A stretch of DNA of 64,000 nt from NCBI RefSeq assembly GCF_032854445.1, contig NC_088300.1:16435570-16499569 (forward strand), given 5' to 3'. The notes beneath the pieces were generated by a model. That model was not told where the DNA came from and did no database searches. It worked only from the letters and a program-made list of their open reading frames with translations. This stretch comes from Liolophura sinensis. Taxonomy: Eukaryota > Mollusca > Polyplacophora > Chitonida > Chitonidae. Of this stretch, positions 46,201 through 54,134 are shown one piece after another (the stretch's first letter is position 1; each line of letters opens with the position of its first letter). The translations under genes were made by a program, and so were the position numbers.

Positions 46201-48041
46201 TACCTCCATTACAAACTGCCAAATTACCTCGTTATACCCCAAACCCCAAATCCAACCAGTGTACCTCCATTACAAACTGCCAAGTTACCTCATTATACCC
46301 CAAACCCAAAATCCAACCTGTGTACCTCCATGACAAACTGTCAAGTTAACCCATTATACCCAAACCCAAAACCCAACCTGTGTACCTCCATAACAAACTG
46401 CCAAGTTACCTCATTATACCCCATTATTCCCCAAACCCAAAATCCACCCTGTGCACCTCCATGACAAATGACTGTAATAGACATTTACTTGGTTAGCAAT
46501 ATAGTTCCATGACTTTGTACCCCTACATCAACATGCAATGTAGACATCACAGAAGACATTTGCTGCACAAATCATATTACAACAATTAAATGTATGTTTG
46601 GGGTTTTACGTCCTACTTAACCATTTCCTAGCCGTATGATGTGGAGGAGTCATTATATGTGTGTGTACATATCCTGTGTCTTTTTGTGGCAGAGCGAGTT
46701 CAAGATGCCACTACATTATCATGCCAAAGACACCAGACATGACACCCCACCCAGTCACATTATACTGACACTAGACCTACTTCCTTGCTCTAACCTCTCA
46801 AAGCTGAGCACCAAGTAAGGCAGCAACAAGTACCATATTTAAAATCTTTGGTATGAACCTACCCTGCTTTGATTCCTATTCTCCATATGTCATTAGGCAG
46901 TGGTTGACTCAGTTTCTTAGGTGTGTCACTTTATCACAATACACACCTATTCACACAACATCCTTAATAGAATGACCAGTATCATGTTTCAACATGTTTC
47001 ATTACTTACTGTACATAAACTGAATCCATACTTGCTGTGAAAGCAAAAATGTGGAAAAAATTCACAGATTTCTCCAAGGTCACCTACAACTACAAACTCT
47101 AACAGGTGGAAACATCGTATTAGTAAAATTAGTCATATTTGATCTACATGTATGTATGTGTAAGCAGAACAAATGTGTTGAAATCTGAAGGAACACTCAC
47201 CTGGTGTTAAGACAGTCCCCCTCCCCACAGAGCAATCTGCCTCATCCATCTCCTCTGGGGTAAAGGTGGCACACACATGTACTGTCAGACAGCACCCTTC
47301 CCCACTCACACAGAGTGAGTCCCGACTCTGTCTGATAAAGTCTGAGACGTCCACCTCTATCACCACATTACAGAACACTGCCTGAAATACACAAAATTTC
47401 TATTATACCCCACAATTAGAAGTACAGGAACATGTATACAAATATATATTTATTTATTTCATTGGTGTTTTACGCCGTACTGAAGAGTATTTCACTTATA
47501 CAATAGCAGCCTGCATTTTGGTGAGAGTTAAATGGGTGGAGCCCAGGGGAAGCCCACAACCATCTGCAAGTTGCTGGCACACCTTCCCATGTATGGCAAA
47601 ATGATGATGACAACCATCAGAAATATACAACATCTTGCATAACACATGACTATCTGAGGCATAAGTCCAACCATCTGAAATATACAACAGTTTTTTGTAA
47701 CGAACCACCTAAAATACAAAATAACACGTACAATACCACCTGAAACACACAAGATCACATATGAAACCACCTGAAATGCACGAAATCTCATATAGGCTAC
47801 ATGTAACACCACCTGAAATATTCAAGACTACGTATAATATCACTTGAAACCTACAAAAGCTTGAATAACACATCAATATTGAAAGTACAAGTACACAAAG
47901 TTTTGTTATCAACCATCTGAAATACACAACATCCTGTGCATGTATACAAACACAACATCTCCATTGTTTTCCTTGAATGAAAAGAGTGAAACTTACCTTT
48001 AAATATATTATGAAGAGAAGATATTTCAATATGACATCCAT
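22036..48041 (-). CDS. DSL-family (Delta/Jagged-like) EGF-repeat transmembrane protein, whole gene, ~17 exons
   Basis: Multi-exon gene read from 48041 down. Exons inferred from GT-AG sites and matching phases: 48041-47997, 47381-47201, 40156-40062, 39124-38927, 38467-38323, 37637-37386, 37100-36987, 36689-36576, 35883-34354, 34026-33906, 32877-32761, 30493-30449, 30114-29961, 29186-29048, 28465-28355, 27522-27382, then last exon 23907-23528 or 22265-22036. Visible order: signal peptide, MNNL-like region with a VCATF core, DSL domain (about residues 175-218), charged linker with RQRR, about 22 EGF repeats, transmembrane segment, tail. Known family role: membrane-bound ligands of Notch at cell contacts. 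That this protein binds Notch is inference. The DSL domain is divergent, and the EGF number exceeds that of Delta (fewer than ten) and Jagged (about 16). No VWC domain is seen. Indels break several EGF exons, and one exon junction (32761 to 30493) does not match in phase. A Notch-like or other EGF receptor is less likely because of the N-terminal MNNL/DSL pair. Confidence 0.82.
23528..23907 (-). CDS. DSL gene alternative last exon A: transmembrane segment and long tail
   Basis: Starts [15 protein letters not shown] after TGCCCACAG (phase 1) and ends at a stop at 23528. A hydrophobic segment, [12 protein letters not shown] then [14 protein letters not shown], about exon residues 29-54, spans the membrane. 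The cytoplasmic tail of about 72 residues is rich in Ser/Thr/Tyr and ends [16 protein letters not shown] fits the N-P-x-Y motif of PTB-domain and endocytic adaptors; that role is inference. No homology to known Delta or Jagged tails is recognised. Confidence 0.78.
23970..25130. repeat. 37-bp minisatellite with 166-bp higher-order unit
   Basis: About 31 copies of AGAACATACCAGTACAATCC plus AGGTAAACAAGCTACAC. A shortened variant (CTACACAGAACATACCAG, 18 bp) joins four full units to give a 166-bp period; the same CCATGTTAACAAGC variant recurs at 24416, 24582 and 24748. Lies in the intron before alternative last exon A. Confidence 0.95.
25310..26520. repeat. 36-bp minisatellite, about 27 copies
   Basis: Unit CCACATCCATACAATCTGCC plus TGTACACTTCAGATTT, degenerating at both edges. 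The period is a multiple of three and free of stops in several frames on both strands, producing long false ORFs. Adjacent to the 37-bp array in the same intron. Confidence 0.95.
27382..27522 (-). CDS. DSL gene exon 16: last common EGF exon
   Basis: 141 nt, phase 1 to 1. Encodes [19 protein letters not shown], then [17 protein letters not shown] and GLFGKVCG. Its donor (TGTG|GTGAGT) ends in phase 1 with a lone G, which joins equally well to either last exon (23907 or 22265). Confidence 0.82.
27770..28127 (-). repeat. tRNA-derived SINE, family B, full copy
   Basis: On the minus strand it starts GGCCTGGATAGCACAGTTGG, a pol III A-box-like sequence, with a B-box-like GGATCAATCC after it, then a body shared with 1971-2310, and ends in a GAGTGAGT-type tail. 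Sits in a DSL gene intron. Confidence 0.75.
28355..28465 (-). CDS. DSL gene exon 15: EGF repeat, last Cys in exon 16
   Basis: 111 nt, phase 1 to 1. Encodes [17 protein letters not shown] and FNEGVC through CECPKG (the first residue depends on the preceding exon's last base). Joined to exon 16 it continues FNGSSC. Acceptor TTGTCAG, donor AAAG|GTAAGT. Confidence 0.78.
28765..28890. repeat. 18-bp minisatellite
   Basis: About six copies of GGAGGAAACCAGAGTGCT in a DSL gene intron. GGAGGAAACC also occurs in the family A SINE, so the array may have grown from a SINE piece. Confidence 0.88.
29048..29186 (-). CDS. DSL gene exon 14: EGF repeat with one extra base
   Basis: Starts [18 protein letters not shown] and runs to [14 protein letters not shown]. 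After a run of C/G (about 29062-29072) the expected LTGKIC is one base out of frame. The exon is 139 nt; removing one base gives phase 1 to 1 and joins exon 15. W-x-I-D-D-F-Y-C is close to the D-L-V-N-D-F-Y-C of Jagged EGF repeats. Confidence 0.75.
29259..29500 (+). repeat. tRNA-derived SINE, family A, internal deletion
   Basis: Starts GGGTCCTCCGTGGCTCAGTT and ends in AATAAATAAATAAAT. Lacks the GGCTTCCTCTCCGGCC block present at 13440 and 56200. Located about 73 bp upstream (on the gene strand) of DSL exon 14. Confidence 0.85.
29961..30114 (-). CDS. DSL gene exon 13: EGF half plus most of the next EGF
   Basis: 154 nt, phase 0 to 1. [20 protein letters not shown] ends the preceding [19 protein letters not shown] through CACMKG starts the next, whose last Cys lies in exon 14 (TSGVNC). 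Acceptor GTTTTAG, donor AAAG|GTGAGT. Confidence 0.78.
30449..30493 (-). CDS. DSL gene exon 12: 45-nt exon, first half of an EGF
   Basis: Encodes [15 protein letters not shown] between TTTTCCAG and GTAAGT (phase 0 to 0). Joined to the next exon it completes a six-Cys EGF. It lies 55 bp from the Tc1 element's 5' end. The upstream partner in phase 0 is not found. Confidence 0.62.
30549..32206 (+). mobile_element. Tc1/mariner (DD34E) DNA transposon, complete
   Basis: 1658 bp flanked by TA on each side. Terminal inverted repeats begin CAGTCATGG and match perfectly for 27 bp (30549-30575 against 32180-32206). An inner block of about 18 bp (30591-30608, TTTCTTGTTCATTTTAAT) also recurs inverted near the 3' end. 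It contains an intact transposase ORF. It is inserted in an intron of the DSL gene, opposite in strand. Confidence 0.95.
30872..31900 (+). CDS. Tc1-like transposase, intact
   Basis: 342 residues from ATG at 30872 ([16 protein letters not shown]) to a stop at 31900, the usual Tc1 length. The N-terminal half shows the paired helix-turn-helix region ([18 protein letters not shown], then a second with [13 protein letters not shown]) and a GRGRKR AT-hook-like stretch between. The DDE/D catalytic domain has D154 (LFSDESNF), D246 ([10 protein letters not shown]) and E281 ([11 protein letters not shown]), with 34 residues between the last two, so DD34E. No stop or frameshift is seen. The enzyme cuts and pastes the element at TA sites. 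The intact frame and perfect TIRs imply recent movement. Confidence 0.96.
   Translation: MPKTKELCGARKAAILAQLDTGLSERRVAKKLKISKTAVHYTKKKQAEHGTTKLLAGRGRKRLSTPRDDQALIRSCIKNRRQTSRDLRNEWALSTNVTCSARTVRNRLLEAGLKSHRARKKPFINERQRKARLRFARDHKNWTVDDWAKVLFSDESNFELMPTPANLLVRRKPGEAYKPDCLAPTVKHGGGSVMIWGCFSMGGTGQMQLCEGRMNQVTYRATLENSLLPSAAKLFPGSNDWIFQQDNAPCHTARSVKTWIENRNIRTMNWPAQSPDLNPIENLWNIIKFKMENHKPKNKANLFEFLQQEWAAVTAGQCNKLVESMPRCMAAVIKNNGHAIKY
32232..32348 (-). repeat. family A SINE fragment beside the Tc1 element
   Basis: ATTTGATTAGAGTTTTACAC then CGAGCTCAAGAATATTTCAC, GCATTATGGTGGAAGGAAAC and a remnant of the head region. It begins 26 bp after the transposon end. Confidence 0.65.
32761..32877 (-). CDS. 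DSL gene exon 11: EGF repeat
   Basis: 117 nt, phase 1 to 1, no indels. Encodes [16 protein letters not shown] and ends [14 protein letters not shown]. The donor G|GTCAGT is weaker than the others. Its phase does not match the next recognised exon at 30493, so a small exon between them is unseen or the junction is used differently. Confidence 0.75.
33906..34026 (-). CDS. DSL gene exon 10: EGF repeat with two missing bases
   Basis: Starts [16 protein letters not shown], then shifts frame. The middle reads [13 protein letters not shown] in a second frame, and the end SSGDSCEL reads in a third. Both shifts fall in G runs (the shift points are within about 33940-33980). The 121 nt length is two short of phase 1 to 1, exactly what two lost bases would give. 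Acceptor TTGCAG and donor CTTG|GTAAGT are intact. Confidence 0.72.
34195..34270 (-). repeat. SINE family C tail fragment
   Basis: TCACTGATTGATTAATTGAA, GGTGTTTAAGGCTATGATCA and AGAGATTTTTTTTCACTTG, parallel to the family C 3' end. In the intron between DSL exons 9 and 10. Confidence 0.4.
34354..35883 (-). CDS. DSL gene exon 9: thirteen EGF repeats in one exon, with indels
   Basis: Starts [16 protein letters not shown] after TTTTCAG and closes near GIG at TATAG|GTAAGT. Thirteen EGF units can be followed by hopping between frames; starts include [40 protein letters not shown] and [10 protein letters not shown]. Most are calcium-binding type (D-I-N/D-E-C). No unit after the first stays fully in one frame: single-base indels, often in G or C runs, move the EGF signature between frames, and stops appear when one frame is forced. 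The length (1530 nt) still suits phase 1 to 1. Every other EGF exon holds roughly one repeat, so a 13-repeat exon is unusual here. Sequence error is the preferred explanation; a decayed array is the alternative. Confidence 0.72.
36576..36689 (-). CDS. DSL gene exon 8: EGF repeat 2
   Basis: 114 nt, phase 1 to 1. Encodes [19 protein letters not shown] and closes [14 protein letters not shown]. Typical EGF with P-C-x-N-G-G-T-C. Acceptor CTTCAG, donor ATTG|GTGAGT. Confidence 0.85.
36987..37100 (-). CDS. DSL gene exon 7: EGF repeat 1
   Basis: 114 nt, phase 1 to 1. Encodes [14 protein letters not shown], then [15 protein letters not shown]. Six Cys in EGF spacing. No D-x-D/N-E calcium-binding start, so it looks non-calcium-binding. 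Acceptor TTTCAG, donor CTAG|GTACGT. Confidence 0.8.
37386..37637 (-). CDS. DSL gene exon 6: charged linker with furin-type site
   Basis: 252 nt, phase 1 to 1, no Cys. Runs from [18 protein letters not shown] through a Pro/Arg-rich part to [16 protein letters not shown]. It separates the DSL domain from the first EGF, which in known DSL ligands are adjacent. RQRR at about residues 299-302 fits the R-X-K/R-R proprotein convertase consensus. No known domain is recognised. Confidence 0.72.
38323..38467 (-). CDS. DSL gene exon 5: DSL domain
   Basis: 145 nt, phase 0 to 1. Encodes [16 protein letters not shown], then [19 protein letters not shown] and VLC. The six-Cys spacing, the H-Y-T-C, and the closing C-x-P-G-W-x-G-x-x-C are hallmarks of the DSL domain. 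The usual R-D-D-x-F-G stretch between Cys 3 and Cys 4 is replaced by KAGPSDHY, so the Notch-contact loop is altered. The call rests on the motif plus the preceding N-terminal domain. Confidence 0.82.
38927..39124 (-). CDS. DSL gene exon 4: end of N-terminal domain
   Basis: 198 nt, phase 0 to 0. Starts [17 protein letters not shown] and ends DKDYFIFVR, with donor AGA|GTAAGA. The VVSIS strand and the terminal YFIFVR run correspond to the strands that precede the DSL domain in family members (Y-R-F-V-C in Delta). Confidence 0.72.
40062..40156 (-). CDS. DSL gene exon 3: acidic segment of N-terminal domain
   Basis: 95 nt, phase 1 to 0. Encodes [18 protein letters not shown] and ends [10 protein letters not shown] at an AAG|GTGAGT donor. 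The LRFETDHF piece sits where Delta/Jagged have their I-R-F-P-F segment. Flanked by a 7 kb intron upstream that is full of SINE copies. Confidence 0.68.
41695..41745. repeat. 22-bp tandem duplication
   Basis: CATGAAGTCTAGTCATACCA occurs twice in a row. Confidence 0.85.
41930..42245 (-). repeat. family B-like SINE
   Basis: Shares TTTCAGTCATATGAC, CACCAGACATGACACCCCAC, CATTATACTGACAC and the GTTTTGATCCCAGGTCTCCC head region with copies at 43528 and 46595. In the intron between DSL exons 2 and 3. Confidence 0.65.
43528..43805 (-). repeat. family B-like SINE
   Basis: CTGTCATATGACGATGACG, then CACCTGACATGACACTCCA, GGCCAACCAGTCCTTCTTCC and TTTGATGCCAGATCTTCCAA, parallel to the 41930 and 46595 copies. 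Confidence 0.65.
43995..44120. repeat. 20-bp minisatellite
   Basis: About six copies of CTACTAGCAAATGCATAAAG with substitutions. Confidence 0.85.
44588..44758 (-). repeat. family A SINE, 5'-truncated
   Basis: TTTATTTATTTATTTATTGG, TGATGTTTTACCACATACTC, GCCAGCATTATGGTGGGAGG, CAGAGCCCGGGGGAAACCCA and AGGTTGCTGACAGACC. Lacks the tRNA head. Confidence 0.8.
46150..46465. repeat. about 60-bp tandem repeat, five copies
   Basis: Unit AACTGCCAAGTTACCTCATT, ATACCCCAAACCCAAAATCC, AACCTGTGTACCTCCATTAC in order. Intron between DSL exons 2 and 3. Confidence 0.9.
46595..46910 (-). repeat. family B-like SINE
   Basis: GGGGTTTTACGTCCTACTTA followed by CCTAGCCGTATGATGTGG and CACCAGACATGACACCCCAC. Same body as 41930-42245, in the same intron. 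Confidence 0.65.
47201..47381 (-). CDS. DSL gene exon 2: MNNL-like N-terminal region
   Basis: Opens [15 protein letters not shown] after a TTTCAG acceptor and ends ...VLTPG at a CAG|GTGAGT donor (181 nt, phase 0 to 1). The stretch [12 protein letters not shown] followed by a C-x-x-G...VLTPG turn lines up with the conserved N-terminal core of Delta and Jagged, where a Cys precedes an F-x-V-C-L motif and a later Cys-Tyr-Gly turn. This N-terminal region is a C2-like fold in known ligands. Confidence 0.75.
47444..47592 (-). repeat. family A SINE, 5'-truncated
   Basis: TATTTATTTATTTCATTGGT, TTTTACGCCGTACTGAAGAG and GGAGCCCAGGGGAAGCCCAC. It begins about 60 bp upstream (on the gene strand) of DSL exon 2, within intron 1. 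Confidence 0.78.
47590..47945. repeat. degenerate tandem repeat around ACCACCTGAAATACAC
   Basis: Motifs AACCATCTGAAATATACAAC, ACCACCTAAAATACAAAATA, ACCACCTGAAACACACAAG and ACCACCTGAAATGCACG recur at irregular 30-45 bp steps. Located in intron 1 of the DSL gene. Confidence 0.6.
47997..48041 (-). CDS. DSL gene exon 1: start codon and signal peptide
   Basis: ATG at 48041 opens [15 protein letters not shown], a short hydrophobic leader, followed directly by a good donor (AAG|GTAAGT). The exon is 45 nt and ends in phase 0, matching the next exon. Cleavage probably falls a few residues into exon 2. Any 5' untranslated exon further upstream was not identified. Confidence 0.75.
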
Positions 48042-49389
48042 ACTGGTAGTCCTTTTTTATGGAAATAAGTAAATCTGCATAATAAGTAGATCAGATTCTG
48101 AACTTCTACGCCTCACTTTTTTTCATGAGATCCGGGTCTGTTTTAAGACACCATTTCACGCAATTGAGTCTACACAGCTGCTGTAAAAGGCCACTGCCTC
48201 GTCTCTGGCCTTCACAGCTCTGAGACTATCCTTGTGTTCAATTTTCTGTGGAATTTGGCAACTGCTTATTTAGGCTCAAGGCACTACATTAGCCACCCTG
48301 TAGGTAAACAGAAGTGGCAGGAGAGAGGCGCAGTAAGAGAGGGCCCAAACGCTTTGTCACACTCGCAAACTTTAAACCTCAGCACTGTCTTTTGAAAACG
48401 CCAAGACAACGGCAAATGAGGGATGGTCTGCACCAATAAAAATCACACAGGACTACCGTAAACAATAGGAAACTTTGACTAAAGGCAGATTTCAACATGG
48501 ATGACGACATGTGTGGCTGGGCAGTCAACTGGCTTGCTATTGTATGCCTGGCGTCTGAGCTCGCATCTAGTACAGCGGGCAAACAATACGCGCAAATAAA
48601 CACTACCACAGCTTACAGCTGCACTTTATTCTCCATCATTCAAGGTTACTAAACCTGGCTTCAGGTGTTTGAGTGAGGTTTGAGATGTCCAGTAATGTCC
48701 AGACTCAGGTATTTCATACGTGACCCATTGCCTCGCTAAGAGGACAGTCCACCCTGACCAAGAGCCCGCTGACACACAACCGTGGCTACAAACCACAACT
48801 TACACCTCACTATCCCTCGTTAAGCTTACTTCAACATCACATTCTCATTACTCGTCCTGTTTACCTGAGAAATGTAGGGAACAATTATAACACGTTAATT
48901 TCTAATTTTAACAAGGTTTTAGGTTTGAAGCAGCGTGTCTCAAGGGACAGAGTCAGGTCTGTATTTTTAATCTCAGCTACCTGCAAAACTATTCGGAAGA
49001 CGACCACAGGAAAAAGGAAGAGCTGAGGTTTTGTGTGATCTTCTTAACTTGATTTGAACATGTACCATACTATTGTTGGGAACAGGTAGCAGCTATATCC
49101 ATATAACTAAGCCAAGGGAAAAGTTTCTCCCCATGTACAAAGTAAGAAACATGTAGACAGCTCACACATCGTCATTTTTCCCCCCAAAAAATGTCAACAT
49201 GTTTGAAAAGAACATTTATGACATATTTACACTATGTTTCAATGTCTGAATTTCACCCAAAATCAAAGACAGTTTTCAACAAAAGATTTTTGAGCTAAAA
49301 CTAAAATGACTGAAAAGGAGGCCTGTACAGGCTGTAAAGTGGGCATGTCAGAAGATATATTAAAGAGAGACTAGACATCTGTCAATAAA

Positions 49390-49545
49390 TGATTTATTTA
49401 TTTGTTTGATTGATGTTTTATACCGTTCTCAAGAATATTTCACTTAAACGATGGCGGCCAGAATTATGGTGGGAAGAAACCGGGCAGAGCCCGGAGGAAA
49501 CCCACGACAATCCGCAGGTTGCTGGCAGGCCTCCCCACTTAAGTC
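49390..49545 (-). repeat. family A SINE, 5'-truncated
   Basis: ATTTATTTATTTGTTTGATT, GTTTTATACCGTTCTCAAG and CGGGCAGAGCCCGGAGGAAA, then AGGTTGCTGGCAGGCC. In the DSL/C6orf120 intergenic region. Confidence 0.8.
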
Positions 49546-51534
49546 AAACCAATGACAATTAAACTGAACATCACTGCTGAGTTATGCTCAGAAATAAAAT
49601 ATCAGAAATCTGAATTTGTGATCATCTAGATTTATAAAATACTTGAATAATTTACCACACATGATCTGACTCTTTTTTTTTTTTTTTAAGTAAACACTGT
49701 AAAACAGTTGTAAATCCTATGGTTTTGTTAAGACCATTTCTGGCTGGTCTTTGGGTAAAAGCCCACACATAAATCTGAGCCATGGCTTTGGGACACTACA
49801 TGGATTGAGCTGTTCATCTTCTTCAAACAATGAATTATACTTCAGAAACTGGCCTTTTCACCAGTGATAAACGAAACAAAAGATAAACAGTAGTTCTGGA
49901 TTTATGAAAGAGATATCTTGTGTAGGAAGAAGATAAGGTATCAAGCTGTTTCTCCTTAGTTGGCTCCTCACAGCAAACTGTCAGCTCCCTGACAGGGCCA
50001 GAATACTGGCACAAAGCTAATCATGTGACAGCCAGGTAAACTCACTTACCTGCAGCAAACAGCAGGAATATCCACCCAGAAAATGTCAAGGTTGGAATTT
50101 GTATACATCTGAATCACAAAAACAATTTGAGACAAGTTTGAGAAGGTAGACTGAAAAAGACTTCCACTTGACAAAATGTGATTAGCTCTTACAGCTTAAT
50201 ACTAAAGGGCATATTGGGCCTACTGTATCTCACCAAAAAGGTTGCCTATGAAAATATATGCAGTTTCAGGAGAAGATAAAAGCCTTACAATGATACCTTT
50301 AATGCCAGCACTTAGGTTTTTTCTCATAAGAAATAATTTTACAAAAAAGTTATAAATGATCCTACAATTTGGATTAATCAACCACAATGAATCACTTAAA
50401 AAAAGCTGTACTTTACATGAAATGCAATATATGAGAAAGTAGACTGAAACTGACTTTTTTCACATGGCAGAAACTGGTCAGCTGCTACAGCTTACAAAAG
50501 TGTACATTAATTTTTGTATGAAATTAAGTGAAATCATTTGAATTCCAAACCATACGTTACTTGATGCTGATAGACAAAATCAATGGGGTTAAAATAGTTG
50601 ATCACTATAATTAAGGCTGAAAATGGTTTTAATTACATGTAAAACCTGGGTGCAATAGAAACAAAATATCCAAATGTGGACAAAATTTCTGTTTGGAAAG
50701 AATGGATTTTTAAAGATTAATTGGTGTAATCAGATGATTATATAGTGGTTGAAGCATGTCACTTTGTATTTTTGACATTTTGTTAGTGTACCTGTGCCAC
50801 ATCATCTCCTATATCAGGACATCAAGGCCCATCCTAAAATACCCGTCCCTATCAACATCTGTGTAAGGTCAGCTTACTTCTCCCCTCACAGTACTCAGAT
50901 GGAGAAGGTCATCCTGAACAGGTAGGTAAGCTCAGTTCAATGTCTGTACAGCTCTACCTGTCCAGGTGAGATAATGAGACTTGAGAAATAACCCGAGTAT
51001 ATCAGAATATGCTTGTAAGGTCTGTATCCTGAAGACTAGAGAGTAGAGGGAGAACTGGCTGATCCTGTCTCAGTGATGAGACAGCTAGATCAGTATGATC
51101 CCCAATTCTGATTCAGACATCTGATAAAATGCTTTAAACACAAGGTTCCATATGCTTAAGGGGAGTTTACATTCCGCATGCCCATGGAAGTGCTTACTCT
51201 ACATCCAGACAAGCTTTATATCCACTTATAACTGGCTGTACATGTATATCAGCCGAATTAAAGTCTGAGGCTGGTCTATCGACCACATTCCCTAATATAA
51301 CATTTAGAAGGGAGGTCAATGTTATAAACATAAATGACGCTGGAGAAAAAATGATGACACTCATGAATAAAAACAAAAGGTTGACATGATAAACCCACCC
51401 TTTCAAATCGAAACACACCCTTTCAAATCGGAATTTTTTTTAAAGTCATCACAAATTCCTTATCCCACTACATTTCCTTATCAATCACACAATAGTTTTT
51501 AATGATCAAAATTACTTTCTGATCACACAATTGT

Positions 51535-51625
51535 TCCTATTATGCAATTCTAGTAGTTCTTAGTCCGCATTACTTCACAACCACACAACAGTTCTTAATC
51601 CACACAACAGTTCTTAATCCACAGT
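51535..51625. repeat. short direct repeats CACACAACAGTTCTTAATCC
   Basis: Two exact adjacent copies (51580-51620) plus a decayed one before them, in the DSL/C6orf120 intergenic region. Confidence 0.6.
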
Positions 51626-54035
51626 AATTAATAAGCCTGATCAACATCACCATCCACCCTCCAGTTTGCACACACATGTACAGATTACAGCATTTGACCT
51701 AAAATTGAAAAAAAATGGTAAAAAATTTTAGAAGCAAGACAAAGGTTATAAAATATAACACTTGAAAGTAAAACTTTTATCTTTCCAGTAAATTATCATC
51801 CTATCTTCCAAACAATCCTCAAAACACATTTCTATTAACCTGTTAACAGAGCTCTCACAATTAAGCAAAATGAGTGCTCCTTAACAAAATTTTAGGTCAA
51901 AACAGAGTCCAGACTCTGTAGTAACAAATCTGACAGCGAAGTCAAGTGAAACCCAATCAAGTCATATAATTTCTGCATGGTAGTTTGATAACATGGTAAT
52001 CTTTTGTCATCATTGCTGGCCAAGGCCATCAAGGCATAAACCAAACCCTATCAGAAGAAAAATGGGGATCGTTGGTGGTGAACCTTTTGCTTATTCTAGC
52101 AGATGAAAAAAAAAAAGAGAGAGACATGAATTTTTAAAAAATTAACATCGATGAAAAGAACTATCACAAACACTGTCAGAGTAGAGAATCTTTATTTGGG
52201 AGGCACAGCCAGGTTATGCCTAACAAACATGTTTGTCATGATGGCCTGAAAGAGCCAGTCTCCCTTTTGATGTTACCCTTTATGGCCAGTAGGTAAGATT
52301 AATTTTCAATATACAAGTTTACCCGCATTTATAGATTAGAAAAAGCTGACAACTAAATCTCAAATTTTTCAAGGTAAAACAACATTCTATTAAAAGGATA
52401 ATATCAGACTAGGTAGCCACTGCAGTTGCTGAATTAACCAGATGAACAACACAAATATTACATCACACAAAATAAATTTATTTACAAATTTACATCATGT
52501 TTCTTTCAAACAAATAATTATATCAATGCATACATGTACCAGCATTTTACAAATTACATTTGTCTCTGAATCCAAATCGTATCAACAAGCAGTGCAGACT
52601 AAAATAAATACATGTACATGCACAAATGCTTTGTGAATATTCTTCAAGTTTTTAATGAACGGCGACAAAATTTCCAATTCTAGCTCAAGTCTGAATTTTA
52701 TGTAATGTGGGGATGTGATCTTTTTATATGCAAATCTTTTAGAATACAACCATTTTATGGAAATCAGCTTTTTACTTAAATATATACCTGATAGTTTCAT
52801 CTGAAATTCATATATTTTATCAGATTTAAGAATATTTTTCTAACATAGGATTCTGAATTGTGAAAACATGCAGAGGCTCATTGGATGTTCATTAGAGGCC
52901 ACACCACCATACCAGGTATCTGAAATTCTGCTGATGTAAACCAGGTGCCAAGCAAATGGGGTCAGATTTTTATCCCACAATCACACTGGCCATGGGCTAA
53001 TGATGTGACCAAATGCAGACCTGGCACATCCACAGACCAGAGCAGTTCACTAATCGGTTTAATCTAATTACGCTCCTCTTGCATTCTATGTAGACATGAA
53101 GGCTTAACCCATTAACATTAAATAGCAACAGTGCTCAAAACAAAAAATAAATGTGCTTATGCAAAATAGTGGGAGCCAGATTTACAGATTGACTATTTCC
53201 AGGTTTGCAATGTAAATATGGGGATAGAAGAGAAGCTTTCCAGAGGCAGTTATTTCCCTTGTTCTCATCTCTCTGCTCTTCAGCACAGTAGACCAGTTCA
53301 GCTTGATTCTGACTGTGTAGGTTATATTCTCACAACACTGTCTGTTAGCCAGCATTTATACTATACACTTTTGTCTACAAGGAATGGAATTAGTCAATAA
53401 TCATTGATATCTGTGAAAGGCAGATATTCCCAGTATGTACAGGTGAATCCATGTGATATATCAAAACGGTGTGGAATATTTGTACTAGTACAAAACTGTA
53501 TCAGTTATTGATAATTTTCATACAAGATACTGGGATAGCTTAGGACCCTTATGAAAAACTAAGAAGACTTTCTCCTGAATAGCCTCACCATAAACAAAAG
53601 ATTGATATGGAGTTAATTACTTTGCACTTTTATATCGACAACATTAGAATATCCTGTCATTGTTTGTTGTTTGTTCTAATAATGAGAAATGTAGTTACCT
53701 GTACTACCTTGATACAAAATATAAAAAGAAAATGTAACATAGACTTTTTTATTAACGTGATATCAGCCTTACGATCTTAGAATAAAGAAGCATACAGCAT
53801 GTCTTAACTTAGAGATCTGTTCTCGGCTACACTAATGTCACCACATTGCTACAGCCAGCTTGTTACGGTTGTGATAAATGCAATGAAAAGCCATTTATAT
53901 GAACTCATGTAAATAATTCAGCCATACTTTGTGTTATGGATTATTTTTTAACATAGAGTTAATAAATTAAGAAGTTTTCAAAATATAGATTTCATGATCT
54001 ATTGTCTTATCTTTTAATTGACAGACTGCAGCAAC

Positions 54036-54134
54036 CAATACCCACCCTTTAAAAACTAGATTTAGAACACCAAGTATATGTGCTGCAATACCCACCCTTT
54101 AAAAACTAGATTTAGAACACCAAGTATATGTGCT
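54036..54134. repeat. 50-bp perfect tandem duplication
   Basis: CAATACCCACCCTTTAAAAA, CTAGATTTAGAACACCAAGT, ATATGTGCT occurs twice in a row without change. Confidence 0.95.

Larger units (their letters stand above)
40157..47200 (-). other. DSL gene intron 2, 7.0 kb, repeat-filled
   Basis: Bounded by CAG|GTGAGT at 47200 and TTTGCAG at 40157. Holds three family B-like SINEs, one family A SINE, a 60-bp and a 20-bp tandem repeat. The rest shows no exon I can recognise. Confidence 0.65.
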
